Of a stretch of DNA of 64,000 bases, positions 49,363 to 62,412 are shown in pieces. Each line of letters starts with the position of its first letter. Position 1 is the first letter of the stretch. The position numbers were made by a program, and so were the translations under genes. This DNA comes from Hirsutella rhossiliensis (lineage: Eukaryota > Ascomycota > Sordariomycetes > Hypocreales > Ophiocordycipitaceae), in the NCBI RefSeq assembly GCF_020360975.1, contig NW_025408674.1, positions 3,100,001 through 3,164,000 of the forward strand, in the 5' to 3' direction. The notes under the pieces were generated by a model. It saw only the letters and a list, made by a program, of their open reading frames with translations. It did not search any database and was not told the origin of the DNA.

Positions 49363-49734
49363 AATATACCCTTATCGCGCGTATATATATTCCCTATTTA
49401 TCCTTTCTATCCCTTAAGATATACTACTAATAGTATATCTAGTTGCGTATTAAAGGATTATTCTTATAAGACCCTTAAGCGTATTTATTTAGCTAAGTCT
49501 ATTAATCGTTTTAGTTTTAACGTTATACTATATTCTTTTTATTTATCGCGCGGCTTCCGCTATAAAATACTAAAGAAATCTTCTAAGTATACTAAATATA
49601 TATAGTAGGGTCGTTCTTATAATACGTTAGGTATAGCGATTAGCTTATATAGGTAACTTTATTATCCTACTTATTATTTTAAAGTTAATATATTTCCTAG
49701 TATCTTAAATAAATCTAAAGTCTAATTAATTAGA

Positions 49735-50060
49735 TAAAGAAAAAGAAATTACTAAGGAGCGAATATTAAAAGCTTAAGCTAACTTAAATAAAGCCTTAGC
49801 TCGTTTAGCGCGGCTTTACCGTTAAAAGCGCTAGCTAAAGATAAAGGGTACTAAGATAGTCTATTAAGGCCTTCGTTCCTTAAATAACCTTAATAAAGCT
49901 AAGCGCTAAGAATCTAAAGCGGTAGTTTATATTTAGTTTATAAGTAGATTTAATATAATTAATTAGAATGTTATTAGTTTATTAAGCGATTTTATAATAC
50001 TTAAGGTAGATTTTACTAGTAGAACTATTAAAGTAAAGAACTATAGTAGGTTAAGTACTT
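49735..50060 (+). pseudogene. Accessory ORF of D2, opposite strand to pol
   Basis: Same position as the accessory frame in D1 but a different sequence. It reads ILKA*ANLNKALARLARLYR, then an IKGTKIVY*GLRSLNNL segment and a C-terminal acidic part. The helix-rich, Arg-rich middle is clearer here than in D1 and resembles fungal hypothetical proteins with an RG-E-M-RRGL core (memory only). Homology between the D1 and D2 internal regions resumes just downstream, near 50040. Confidence 0.55.
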
Positions 50061-53000
50061 AAGTAGTTCCTAGGTATTTTCTTTTAGTCTATATCCCTTT
50101 TACTTAATAAGGTATTCTTATTACTAACCTTATTTTCTTATATCTAGTAGTTATTTAGCTTTATATTCTTAATTATTATTAACTTTAATTTTATTATATA
50201 GTTTAGCGTTTTATAGTATTAGTTTTAATAATAAGATATAAAATATCGGGTATATTTATATTATTATTAGTAGCGAAAGTTTATAGTTAACTTTTAAAAT
50301 AGCTTTCTTAACCTTAAGTAATTTAAGTTTCTTAAAATCTAATTTATTACTTAGTCGTTTTATTTTAATATTTCGTTATATAAGGTAGACTATATCTTTA
50401 TCTTAAAAGATTAGTCCCTATAATCTTTTTCGATTATAATAAGTAGATACTCGTTCTTTAATAAATTAAAGTTCTTATTATATTTCTTTATATAATTTTT
50501 ATAGCTAATCTACTTATAGTATCGCTCGTTTTACTTATAGTCCTTATTAAGTAACCTTAAATACTTCTAGGTTATATCTATAGTTAGTAAATACTAATAA
50601 GAGTTTAGTTATCTCTATAACTAAGCTATTATAAGCTAGTTATACTATTAGTAGCTATTTAACTTAATCGTTTTATTTATAGCTAATATAATATTATAAA
50701 TATTATTTAAGTATTTAGTTAAGTCGTTTTATTTATCTATTTATTTATAGGTAATAAGCTATACTAAGCTTATATTTTATCCTTAATTATACTATAAGAG
50801 CTTACTAAAACTTAGCTATAAATATACTTCTTTTATTAAAGATAATCTTATTTTATAGTCTATAATTACTAGTAATTATTTATAGGAATATATATACTAG
50901 CTCTTTTATATTACTTACTTCTTTATATAGTAAAAAGTATCTATACTTTATTAATCTATTAGTAATAATAAATATACTATTATACTTAACGTTAGTTATA
51001 AGTTCTTTTAATAGTAATAGCTTTATAATATAGTTAAAAGCTATTAAATCCTATAGTTCCTTTAGTACTAATAGTAGTTATAATTCTATATATAGTTTAT
51101 ATTATTTAGCTTTACTTTATATATAAAGTTTATATTTTTTAATAACTTATTATATTACTTCCTTAAGCTATAAGAAGTTATATTATCGTTTAATCCGTTC
51201 TATTATCCTTTAGATTCCTTAATATCTATATATTAGATATTTATATATATCTTATATAACTTTATCTTATAATTCTAGTAATATCTAAACCTTATTTTTA
51301 TATATTAAAACTTTTAAATATTCTATATTATATCTATTTAATACTTTATATTCTTTTATTTATTTTAGGATCTTTTAATAAGTTAAGTTATTAAGTTATA
51401 CTTTAAATATTATATTTAGCTATCGTTACTAATAGTTTCTATTTTCGTTAATTTCTAAGAGCTATCCTTTTACTATAAGTGCCTTTATATTATAGTTACT
51501 TTATTAACTAAGGGTATTAGCTTAACCGTTTTCTATTCCTTTTTTATTAATTATTTTATAGTCGATTTTTAATAAGTATTTAGCTTATTAAATCTATCGT
51601 CTATTTAACTATTATATTATTATAAAGTATAAGATATTTTTATAATCTATATAAACCTTAATTTTATACTTACTTTTAAGAAGGTAGTATTAAAACTCCT
51701 TAGAAGCTTAAATAATTATAAGGAATTCTTTATTATAAATAAGGTAATTAAGTTCTATACTATATAGCTTTTTTAAATAAAATATAATTAGTTATAGTCT
51801 TTCTTTATTATCTTTTTATCCGATTTATACTCTTAGAGTAAAGTTTAATATATTAGTTTTAAGTTTAATTTATTATTTTAGATTAAAAGTAGTTAAAACT
51901 AGTTCTTATATAATTATCGTTTTAATATATTTAAAAGCTTTATTAGCTTTATTATCCCCTAGAAATTCTTTTTCCTTCTTTATTAAGTTATATAATAATA
52001 CTATAATCTTTCTAAAATCTTTAATAAATCGTCAATAGTAATTTATAAATCCTAGGAAACTTTATATATCTTTAACGTTCTTTAGCGTTAGCTATTCTTT
52101 AACTAAGTTAATCTTATCTTATTATATTTATATTTCTTTTAGTAAGATTATATATTTAAAGAAGTCTACTTCCTATATATAGAACTTACTTTTCTTTAGT
52201 TTAATTAATAACTTTATATTTTAAAGTACGCGGAGTACCTTATAAATATATTCCTTATATTCTTCTAAGGTATCTAAAAAGATAAAGATATTATCTAAGT
52301 ATACTACTATAAAGATATCGTAGTATTTATATAGGATATTATTAATTATCTATTAAAAGGTAGCTAGTATATTTATAAGTTTAAATAGTATTACTAGATA
52401 TTTAAATAGTCTAAATTTTATTTTAAATGCTATTATTTATTTATATCCCTTTTTTATACGTATTAAGTTATAGGCGCCTTTAAGGTTAAGGGCTATAAAC
52501 TATGTTTTACTATATAGTTAATCTTATAGTTCTAATATAAGCGGTAATAGTATTCGGTCCTTTATTATAATATCGTTTAAGCGTCTATAGTTAATAACTA
52601 GTTATAGCTTACCGTTTTTCTTTAAAATAAATATAACTAGATAGCTTACTTTAGATATTAATGTTTATATATATCCCTTTTAGAGATTCTTATTAAGGTA
52701 GTCGTATAGCGTTTATAGTTGCTTTTCGTTTAAGTTATAAATTTTATAAAACGTCGGCGTTATTTTATCTTTAAGATAAATTTTATAGTCTTATTAGCTA
52801 TATTTAAGTAACCCTATCTTAAGTTCTTCCTTAAAGAGTTTATTATATTTCCGGTATTCTTATAAGATATTCTTTATTCTATCTTATAAGCTTTATTCTT
52901 TCTTTTAAGAGCTAGTTTCCCTTAACTTAAGCTCTTTATTAATTTATTTAAGGTCTTTCTTTAAAGTAGTAATAACTCTTTAAATCTTTATATTATATTC

Positions 53001-56000
53001 GTTATTTTATTTATATCGGATACTACGTTATATAGCTATATTAGTTAGTATATAGGTCTTATTAGTCGATTTTATATTTATTAGTTCGGTTACTATTTTC
53101 GTTTATATCGCTAAAGCCTATAATAATTTACTTAAATAGTTATCCCTTTTATCCTATTTAATAGCTAAATTATTATAAAATTTTACTTTCTTCTAAATCT
53201 ACTAGTCCTAGAAACTTATATCTTTATTTTAATATAGCTAGCTAGTTTTCTAGTTAATTAAGGGGTTGCTCTCCTATAGCTATAAAAGCCTTAATATAAG
53301 GTTATATTCTTTAATATCTATAATATCGAAGTTAACTTATTTATTATAGCCTTAGATATTAATATTAAGGTAATTAATCTCTTTATTAATAATTCTATTA
53401 TTATAGTTAAAGGCCTATCCTTCGATATTTATAAGCTTATATAGATCTATCTTATATCTCTATATAAGTTAGTAATAATTAACGACTTTAAGTAAAACTT
53501 AATTACCTATTATACTATAGTCTAAAAGTATATATATATAATATCCCGCGATTTAGATATCTAATACTATTTAGTCGCTATAGCTTACCGTTACTATATA
53601 TAAGGTCCTTAGATCTTATTATATTATGCTAGTCTATAGCCCTTTTATAAATAGTATACCTTATTTTTTACTTAGTCCTTATTTATTTTATTTAGGTATT
53701 CTTCTTTAATTTATTATTAATATTATTTCTTTATATTTTTATCGCGTAGTATTATATCGGGGCTTAAGAGACTAATTTCTTATAGCTAATTAAAGATTTC
53801 TTATTTCTTAACGCTATATCGTTTATATTATACTACTTTATAGTTAATTATATACTACGCTTTATAATTTTATTTGTTTTTATACTAAAGGTTAAGTTTT
53901 TATTTAGCGTCTTTCTATTTTTTATATAGTATTTCTATATTAATTCTTCCTTAGTTAAATATAGCTTATAGCCTTTATATATATTACTAATAATCTTTTA
54001 GTATACTATTATATTATTTATACTATACTTATACTTTTTTATATTTATAAACTCTATAGTTTAGGTATATATATTCGTTATAATCTTCTTCGTTATATTT
54101 AACTTATTATATAAGCCTTTAAAAGATTAATAGTTCGGATACCTTAAAGTAAGTAGCGTTATACTATTCCTTTATTTTAGCGTATTTATAGATTTTATAT
54201 ATCTCTAAAAGATATCTTATTAATAAACTATAATTATTGTAGTATTTAAGTAGCGTACTATAATTAGGTTTTAATAATATAACTTAGTCGTTTAAGTAGC
54301 GTTAATCGATTTTCTAGTAATCTAGTTTTATACTTAGGTAGGGTTTCGAAAGTACTTATCCCTTAAACCTAACTAAGAAAGCATTATATCGTACCTTTAT
54401 TTAAAAGTATATTATATAATCTAGGTAGACGTATAATATCTATAAAATATACTTATAGTACTTATAAGTAAGTAGTATTTATAGATTATCTTTAAATTCT
54501 CCTTATAGTTACTATTCTTATTATAGAGCTATAAAGGTATTAACTACGGCGATAGCTATAATATAGTCTCCTTTATATAGTACTAGTTAATATCGAATAA
54601 GTATAGCTTCTTAGTTTTCTATAAGAATTTAAGGTATTTATTAGGTTCTAATTTTAAGTATTTCTTTAAATTCTTTAAAGTATAAAGCGTATTCTTTAAT
54701 CGTAGTATTTTCCCTTAATAGTAAGGGTAGTAGTATAAGTTTATTCTTATCTTTTATTTCTCTAGGTATTTCTTATTCTTTAAAGCTTATATCGTCGATA
54801 CTTTATTATTCTTCCTTAAGTTATTATCTAAGTTTTATAAGTATAAGGGCTATATCTATATCTTCTTTATTATATTATTTATAGACTACTTATTATTATT
54901 ATCGATTTTTATTTTATATATCTTCCTAAAATCGTTTACCGTTCTTCTTAATCTAGTCTTAAGTAACTCCTTTAAGATAAGGGTATTCCGGTCCTATAAA
55001 TTTAACTTATTTCTATATTTTAGGATCCCTTTATTATATTATTATAAGGGTTTTCTTTAGTTACTTTAAGAACTACCTAGTACTATTTTTATCGTTTAAG
55101 TATACTATATATTCGTTATTATAATATATAGTTTAACTAAGGAGTTTATACTTTAGTTCCTATCTATTAATAGCGTTTAAGTATTTCTTACTTTCTAGGG
55201 CTAGTACCTAATAGGTTTTCTTCTCTTTATTAGGTTATCTATATTCTTTAAAGTAATATCTAAGTTTCCTATAATTAAAACACTTTCCTTTACTTTTCTA
55301 TATTATATTTAGATCTATCCTACCTAGGTTAGTTATATAGGTATAGGTAATAAGAGTTTCGCGCTTCTTTTTATAGTTAGCGCGTTAGTTAAAGTTATTC
55401 CTATAAGAAGGGTTCTAGTTTCCTTTTCTTTATTTCTTTTCTTAGTATCGCGTATACTATCTATTATCGATTTATACTACTATAGTAATATAGTCTAATA
55501 GGTTATTAAGTCGATTTTCTTATAGAGCTCGTCCTTAACTTCTTTTTTAAGCCTATTATAGAATCGTAATATAAGAGGTTCGTCGTCCTAATTAAGCTTT
55601 AAGGTAACTTAACGGAACTTTATAGTATAATCTAATACTAAGATCCTTTATTAGAGTTCTTAAAGTTTCTATTTAGCTTCTTATTCCTTATTAGTTATTT
55701 TAAATACCTTTATAATAGCTTCTTTAAATCCTTAGAAACTAGTAAAGACTTCGTCTATCTTATTATCTCGTTGCGCTAGTTAGTTATTAAGAAAATCCCT
55801 TATAATAGGTCTAAACTAAGCGAGTACTATTCTAAATAAATAATTTCCTATATAAAGTACCTTTTTAATTAGGTCTAAGAGTTTAGTAGGGTAAAACCAG
55901 TAGTAGGCCTTAAGTTAGGTAAGAAAGTCTCGAAGTATACTATAAGTACTATCGAATAGTCCTAGCTATTTTAGTTTAACTACTTTTCCGAGGTCCCTAA

Positions 56001-56130
56001 CTTATTTATTACCTCCTTTATTCCTAAGTAACTATACCTTATATTAAAGGGTAATAATCTCGCGTATTATATCCTAAGGCGATATAGTAGCTCTAGAGTT
56101 AGTTAATTTAGTTTACTATATAGGTATATT
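50060..56130 (-). pseudogene. D2 gag-pol polyprotein
   Basis: Same order as D1. Zinc knuckle at 55241-55282 has ligands C-Y-Y-Y: the first Cys codon (TGT, 55280-55282) escaped mutation. Palm motif YLDN at 52290-52301. The distance between them is 2981 nt, one less than in D1, so D2 also has a net 1-nt indel. Integrase at about 50830-51200; chromodomain at about 50080-50200. Confidence 0.88.
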
Positions 56131-56188
56131 AATAGTTACGATATTACTTAGAGTAACGCGGTATTATACTAAATAAGAGCTTTTAATA

Positions 56189-56643
56189 TATAACGACTAG
56201 TATTATTCTTAAGGGATAAACCTATTAAGGGGTTTATATTAATAGATATAATAAAGCGTGGTCTAAGTAATAATAAGTATATTATATTAGTAATAAGTTA
56301 TAGGTTATAGACTATAAACTATAACTAAGTAATTAAAATTAAAGATAGAATTATAATAAAGATCTATAATATATTAAAAGCTAGAGAGCTATCTATTTAA
56401 AGGAGTAAAAGTAGGTAGCTATATATACCTATAGAGACTATCCTTAGATTATAGGCCTAGCTATAATCCTTAATATTAGATCGTATAAAGCATAGTAATC
56501 TTATTAATCCTAGATCGCTTAGATCTTTACGATCCCCTTAATCCTATATCTATTAAATAGTCGTGCTAACTATTTATCTATTAGACCGTATTATATACTT
56601 AATACGGTCGACCGTTAGCGGCCTAGTAGCTATAGTCGTAATA
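56189..56643 (-). repeat. D2 5' LTR (L4)
   Basis: 455 bp, subfamily of L2/L3. Followed by AAACC (56644-56648), which matches the target sequence within the intact D1 copy (about 47090). Confidence 0.88.
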
Positions 56644-58467
56644 AAACCTACTTAAGAAGGCGTTATATTATACCTTTATTTAAAAGTATATTATATAATT
56701 TAGGTAGATATATAATATCTATAAAATATACTTATAGTACTTATAAGTATATAGTATTTATAAATTATCTTTAAATTCTCCTTATAGTTATTACTCTTAT
56801 TATAAAGCTATAAAGGTATCGACTATAGTAATAGCTATAGTATAGTCTCCTTTATATAGTACCGGGTAATATTAAATTAATATAGCTTATTAGTTTTCTA
56901 TAAAAATTTAAAGCGTTTATTAAGTTTTAATTTTAAGTATTTTTTTAAATTCTTTAAAGTATAGAGCGTATTCTTTAATTATAGCTTTTTCCTTTAATAG
57001 TAATAGTAGTAGTATAAGTTCGTTCTTATCTTTTATTTCTCTAAGTATTTCTTATTCTTTAAAGCTTATATTATCGATACTTTATTATTCCTTTTTAAGT
57101 TATTATTTAAGTTTTATAAATATAAGGGCTATATCCTTATCTTTTTTATTATATTATTTATAGACTATCTATCGCTATTATTAATTTTTATTTTATATAT
57201 CTTCTTAGAATCGTTTACTATTCTTCTTAATCTAGTTTTAAAAGACTCTTTTAAAATAAAGGTATTTTAGTTTTATAAATTTAACTTATTTCTATATTTT
57301 AAGATCCCTTTATTATATTATTATAAGGGTTTTCTTTAATAGCTTTAAGAACTATCTAATACTATTCTTATCGCTTAAGTATACTATATATTCGTTATTA
57401 TAGTATATAGTCTAACTAAGGAGTTTATACTTTAGTTCTTATTTATTAATAGCGTTTAAGTATTTCTTACCTTTTAAGGCTAGTACTTAATAGGTTTTCT
57501 TCTCTTTATAAGGTTATTTATATTCTTTAAAGTAATATCTAAGTTTCCTATAATTAAAATACTTTCCTTTACCTTTTTATATTATACTTAAATCTATTAG
57601 TCTAGGATTTACTATATATACCTAAGCTATTTATATTTCGCGATTTCTTTTATAGCTAGTATATCGGCTAAAGTTATTTTTATAGAAAGGGTTTTAGTTT
57701 CCTCTTTTTTATTTCTTTTCTTAGTATCGCGTATACTATCTATTATCGATTTATACTATTATAGTAATATAGTCTAAGAGGTTATTAGGTCGATTTTCCT
57801 TATAAAGCTCGTTCTTAACTTCTTTTTAAGCTTATTATAAAACTATAATATAAAGGGTTTATTATCTTAATTAAGCTTTAAGGTAACTTAATAGAACTTT
57901 ATAGTATAATTTAATACTAAGATCCTTTATTAAAGTTCTTAAAGTTTTTATTTAGCTTTTTATTCCTTATTAGTTATTCTAAATACCTTTATAATAGCTT
58001 CTTTAAATCCTTAGAAACTAATAAAGACTTTATCTATCTTATTATCTTATTACGCTAGTTAGTTATCGAGAAAATCCCTTATAATAAGTTTAAACTAAGT
58101 AAGTACTATTTTAAATAAATAATTTCCTATATAAAGTACCTTTTTAACTAGGTCTAAGAGTTTAGTAAGGTAAAACTAATAATAGGCCTTAAGTTAAGTA
58201 AGAAAGTCTTAAAGTATACTATAAGTACTATCGAATAGTCTTAGCTATTTTAGTTTAACTACTTTTCTAAGGTCCCTAACTTATCTATTACCTCCTTTAT
58301 TCCTAAGTAACTATACCTTATATTAAAGGGCGATAATTTCGCGTATTATATCCTAAGGCAATATAATAGCTCTAGAGTTAGTTAATCTAGCTTACTATAT
58401 AAGTATATTAATAGTTATAATATTCCTTAAAGTAACGCGGTATTATATTAAATAAGAGCTTTTAACG
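56644..58467 (-). pseudogene. D3 remnant: 5' gag portion
   Basis: Matches D1 from about 47090 to 48912 (5' untranslated region and gag). The zinc knuckle at 57520-57561 is Y-Y-Y-Y. The remainder of D3 (protease to 3' LTR) is absent from the window. The cut end is exactly where L4 begins. Confidence 0.88.
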
Positions 58468-58955
58468 TATAATAGCTAGTATTATTCCTAAGGGATAAAC
58501 CTCTTAAGGGGTTTATATTAATAGATATAATAAAGAGTAGTCTAAGTAATAATAAGTATATTATATTAGTAATAAGTTAAAGGTTATAAACTATAAACTA
58601 TAACTAAGTAATTAAGTAATTAGAATTAAAGATAAGATTATAATAAAGATTATAATAATTATAATATATATTAAAAGCTATTAAGCTATTTATTTAAAAG
58701 AGTATTTTATTCTTTCCTTATATATCTTAAGAGCTTCCTTAGATCGCCGAGAGCACTAAGTAATCCTATTACCTAAGAGCGCTAAAGCGCTAAAGCGATC
58801 TTATAATCCTAGCTATAGAGCGTTAAAGCGCTAAAGTAGCCTATCGCTCTAAACTTAATTAGCCCGTCGGTCTATTTAATATTCCTTGCTCCCTACGTTA
58901 TATATCCTCGTAATATATACTAGTCCCCGCGGTTTACTAGACCGTAGTCGTAATA
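58468..58955 (-). repeat. D3 5' LTR (L5)
   Basis: About 488 bp. It belongs with L6 to a subfamily whose middle differs from L2-L4 and contains short repeated palindromes of the type GAGCGCTAAAGCGCTAAAGCG. Followed by GCTAG (58956-58960), a sequence also present at this point in the uninterrupted A copy (about 27886), so D3 inserted there. Confidence 0.87.
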
Positions 58956-59937
58956 GCTAGTCGGCGGTAGCGGCGTCTCTAGGGGCTCCGGGGGCGGGGG
59001 GGGCCTAGCTAGTAGTAGCGGCGGGGGCGGCGGCGGGCATAGCTAGGGGGACTGCTAATAAGTCGATAAAGGTAGTATCCTTAGTACCAGGTGAGTTAGT
59101 AGCGGAAGTAAAAGAGCTAGAAAAGAGGAACTTACTTAGGGATAAGGCCCTAGCGCTTAAAGGGCGGCGGCGGCGGTAAGGCGCTTCTTAATAGCCCCTT
59201 ATACCTACCTATATACGCCGGCCTTCTAAGCCGACGCTATAGTAAGTAAGACGGGAGGCGCCGCCTTATAGGCATAGCTAGCACGCGTATACTAGTAATA
59301 ACTACTACTATAGCGGCGCCCGACTTAGTTAGTATAGGGGAGCTCCTATGACGTATACTATATATAGGGGGCCGCGTAGGTAGCTCCGGCCTATACTTAG
59401 CGTTTATACTTTAAGAAGTTAGCGGAAAATAGCTACTATACTTACTAGGTAGCGGATATATAGGGGTAGTAGAGGTAAAGGCGGGGGTAAAGGGGCCGGG
59501 CGTTATAGCTAGCGGTAGGGACGGCGTCGTTACCTAAAAGAGCGATATAAGGGCGGCTAGCGTAGTAAAGGTAGAGGCGGCGGCGGTAGGCGCGGTCGCG
59601 GGGGCGCGGGCAAGAGCAGCGGCAACGGCGTAGCTATCGTTAGCTATACTTAGTATAGCGTCGACGAATAACTCTATATACTTTAAGAAGGAGGAAATAA
59701 GGGAGGGGGAGATAAATATATCTATTATAGAAGTTAATATTATAGATTACGGCCTCCTACTTTATAGGGTAGGGAACTTACTAGTTAAAGTTATTATTAT
59801 TAAGGCTATTATTACTACTATAGCTATTACTATAAGTATATATTAATAGAGCGGCCTATATAGCTAGGAATAAACTAACGCTTTAAGTAAAGCAGAACTT
59901 ACCTATTACTACTACTACTATAGTTAAAGAAGGAAGA

Positions 59938-60423
59938 TATAACGACCGGTATTATTCTTAAGGGATAAACCTATCGAGGGGTTTATATTAGTAGATATAA
60001 TAGGGCGTGGTCTAAGTAATAATAAGTATATTACGTTAGTAATAAGTTAAAGGTCGTAGACTATAGACTATAACTAAGTAATTAAGTAATTAAAATTAAA
60101 GATAAGATCGTAATAGAAATTATAATTATTATAATATATTAAAAGCTATTAAGCTATCTATCTAAAGGAGTATTCCGTTCCTTCCTTATATACCTTAAGA
60201 GCTTTCTTAGATCGCCGAGAGTACTAGGTAACCCTATAGCTTAGGAGCGCTAAAGCGCTAGAGCGATCCTACGATCCTAGCTATAGAGCGTTAGAGCGCT
60301 AAAGTAACCTATCGCTTTAAACTTAATTAGCCCGTTAGTCTATTTAATATTCCTTACTCCCTACGTTATATACCCTTATAATATATACTAGTCCCTACGG
60401 TTTACTAGACCGTAGTTATAATA
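59938..60423 (-). repeat. Solo D-family LTR (L6) inside element A copy 2
   Basis: 486 bp, same subfamily as L5, without internal sequence. Flanks are GAAGA (59933-59937) and AAAGA (60424-60428), probably a 5-bp duplication with one G-to-A change. A copy 1 is uninterrupted at this point (about 28878). Likely left by LTR-LTR recombination. Confidence 0.88.
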
Positions 60424-60772
60424 AAAGAGAAGGAAGGGAAGGAGGAAGGGAGGGATACCGCCTTATATACCCTTAGGTAGAGGAGGCTGCTTAAGGCTAA
60501 GGGGATAGGCAACCTAAGGCTTATATAGGTCTAGGCCGGCCGCCGGCTACCTAAGAGTATATATAATAGGTTACGCCCTTATTTAAATAGCTAGCTAGCC
60601 GATAAGTATAGAGCCTGGTTCCGGCTACCTAGGTTAATAGGCGTAGGGATAATAAGGCTAGTAAGGCTAGTACAATTAACGGGAAAGGGTAGGGTAAAGC
60701 TAGTAGTATAGGCTTAATAGTATAGAAGCTATTAATTAAGTAGCGCCGCGCCGCGCTTAAAGGAGGGTATTA

Positions 60773-60958
60773 TATAAGAGTCTTTAACTATTATAAGTTA
60801 TAGGCTTAGGCTGTAGCCTAAGCTATATAGTTATATATAGAGGGCTAGATCCTATATATATATATATAGGCTAGCCGCGTATAAGAGAGCTTTATATAGC
60901 TTATTAATACTATCCTATAAATAGTACTTATATATACGCCTTTACTTACTCTATAATA
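60773..60958 (+). repeat. Element A copy 2, 3' LTR
   Basis: 186 bp, same ends as the copy 1 LTRs, with additional transitions. Confidence 0.9.
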
Positions 60959-60963
60959 CTAGG

Positions 60964-62226
60964 TAAGTAAAACCTTTTTAGTACTTACCTTCTTATATAA
61001 GATACTAACTTTCTTAAGGTACTTAACTAGGATCTTATACGTAAGCTCTTATAAAGACCGCGCCTTCTTAAGGTTAACGTAAGTAAGTAGTAACTCTAGC
61101 TATATATAAAAAATATAGTATAGCGCGCTATCCTTAACCTACCTAGCTATCGCGTTATTTTCCTTTATAAGCGCGTATAACTAAAGTAAGTTATAGGTAT
61201 AAGGGACTTATATATAAATGCCTTTTTTATTTAAAGTTAAGGCGTTCTCTATCCTTATCTATATAAATCTTATTAAAATAAGATAATTATAGATAGGGAT
61301 ATATATATAAGTCCCTTTCCTTACTATATTTACCTCCTAAGCTACTTTAGTAGCTACTATAGTAATTATAAGTAGCTAGATCGCGCTACTTATTATTTTA
61401 AAGGAGATCCTTAGTTCCTACCTAGCGTATAAGGCGCCCTTATATCTAGTTCTTAAGAGCAGCTAATCTTAGTTAACGAGGCTCTAAGGTCCTCGTTTAG
61501 CTAGGCGATTTTACTACTTAAGGATAGAACTATAGACGACCTAGTTATCCTTTAAAAAGGTATATATAAGTATTTCTTTATTTATAATAATAAGTAGCGG
61601 GCACCTATAAAGCCTTAGCTAAGTAGCCTTATATAAAGGTATTAGTTAGGAAGTCTTAGCTAATTTAAAACGACGACTAGCACCTTCTTATAGTATTCTA
61701 GGTTAGTAACCTTAGCTTATAAAAGCCTTAAAGTAAAGTAAAGACTAGTTAATTACTTATATATAAATAGATTTTTTTATATATATATAAGAATCTTACT
61801 AAGAATAATATATAAATAAAGTAGTATAGTAATTTAGTAGGTTTAGGTTTTAATATACTTTATAGACCTTAGCTAATATACTACTATAGCTATCTACTAA
61901 GCTAGGTTACTTACTTTATATAGTCCCTTATAGTTATACCTACTAAGGGATTTCTTAGTAATCTACTAAATTAAGTAATTCGCTGGTTTTTTTCTCCTTT
62001 ATATTTTAGTAAAGAACTAAGAATAACTTTATAAATACTATTTAAATTATTCTAAAATCTTATAAGAGTAATTAATAATACTTAAAGATTCTACTTAATA
62101 TTTTTTAAAGTTATCTAGTTATTAAAGTTATCTTTTACTACTCTATAATCGCGTAAGTCCCTAAAATATACTTACTACCTTCCGATTACTATTAATAGCT
62201 AAAGAGGGCCTTTAAGAATAGGATAT
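60964..62226. other. Unassigned decayed DNA between two A copies
   Basis: RIP-saturated and AT-rich. Minus-strand reading near 61450-61530 gives a short helical run (KIA*LNEDLRASLTKI), too little to assign. No repeat of the other elements is seen. Confidence 0.4.
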
Positions 62227-62412
62227 TATAAGAGTCTTTAACTATTATAGGTTATAGGCTTAGGCTATAGCCTAAGCTATATAGTTATATATAGAGGGCC
62301 GGATCCTATATATATATATATAGGCTAGCCGCGTATAAGAGAGCTCTATATAGCTTATTAATATTATCTTATAAATAGTACCTACGCCTATACCTCTACT
62401 TACTCCGTAATA
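62227..62412 (+). repeat. Element A copy 3, 5' LTR
   Basis: 186 bp, closely matching 9258-9443. Confidence 0.92.

Larger units (their letters stand above)
49368..56188 (-). mobile_element. Ty3/Gypsy chromovirus 'D2', main body
   Basis: Continuation of the D element that D1 entered; its 3' end is 41447-41514 plus L1 and its 5' LTR is L4. It carries the same domains as D1 with many transition differences. L1 and L4 have unlike U3 halves and unlike flanks, so the element as it stands is probably a recombinant. Confidence 0.88.
58956..60958 (+). mobile_element. Element A copy 2, 3' fragment with LTR
   Basis: Matches the 3' module of A copy 1 (about 27886-29230) and ends with the 186-bp LTR at 60773-60958. 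The 5' part is lost beyond D3. A solo D LTR interrupts it at 59938-60423. The flank after the LTR is CTAGG. Confidence 0.9.

Noticed and set aside
40977..58955. Centromere or telomere-proximal satellite array
   Set aside because: The repeats are LTRs and internal parts of one retrotransposon family with target duplications; no short satellite or telomeric repeat is present.
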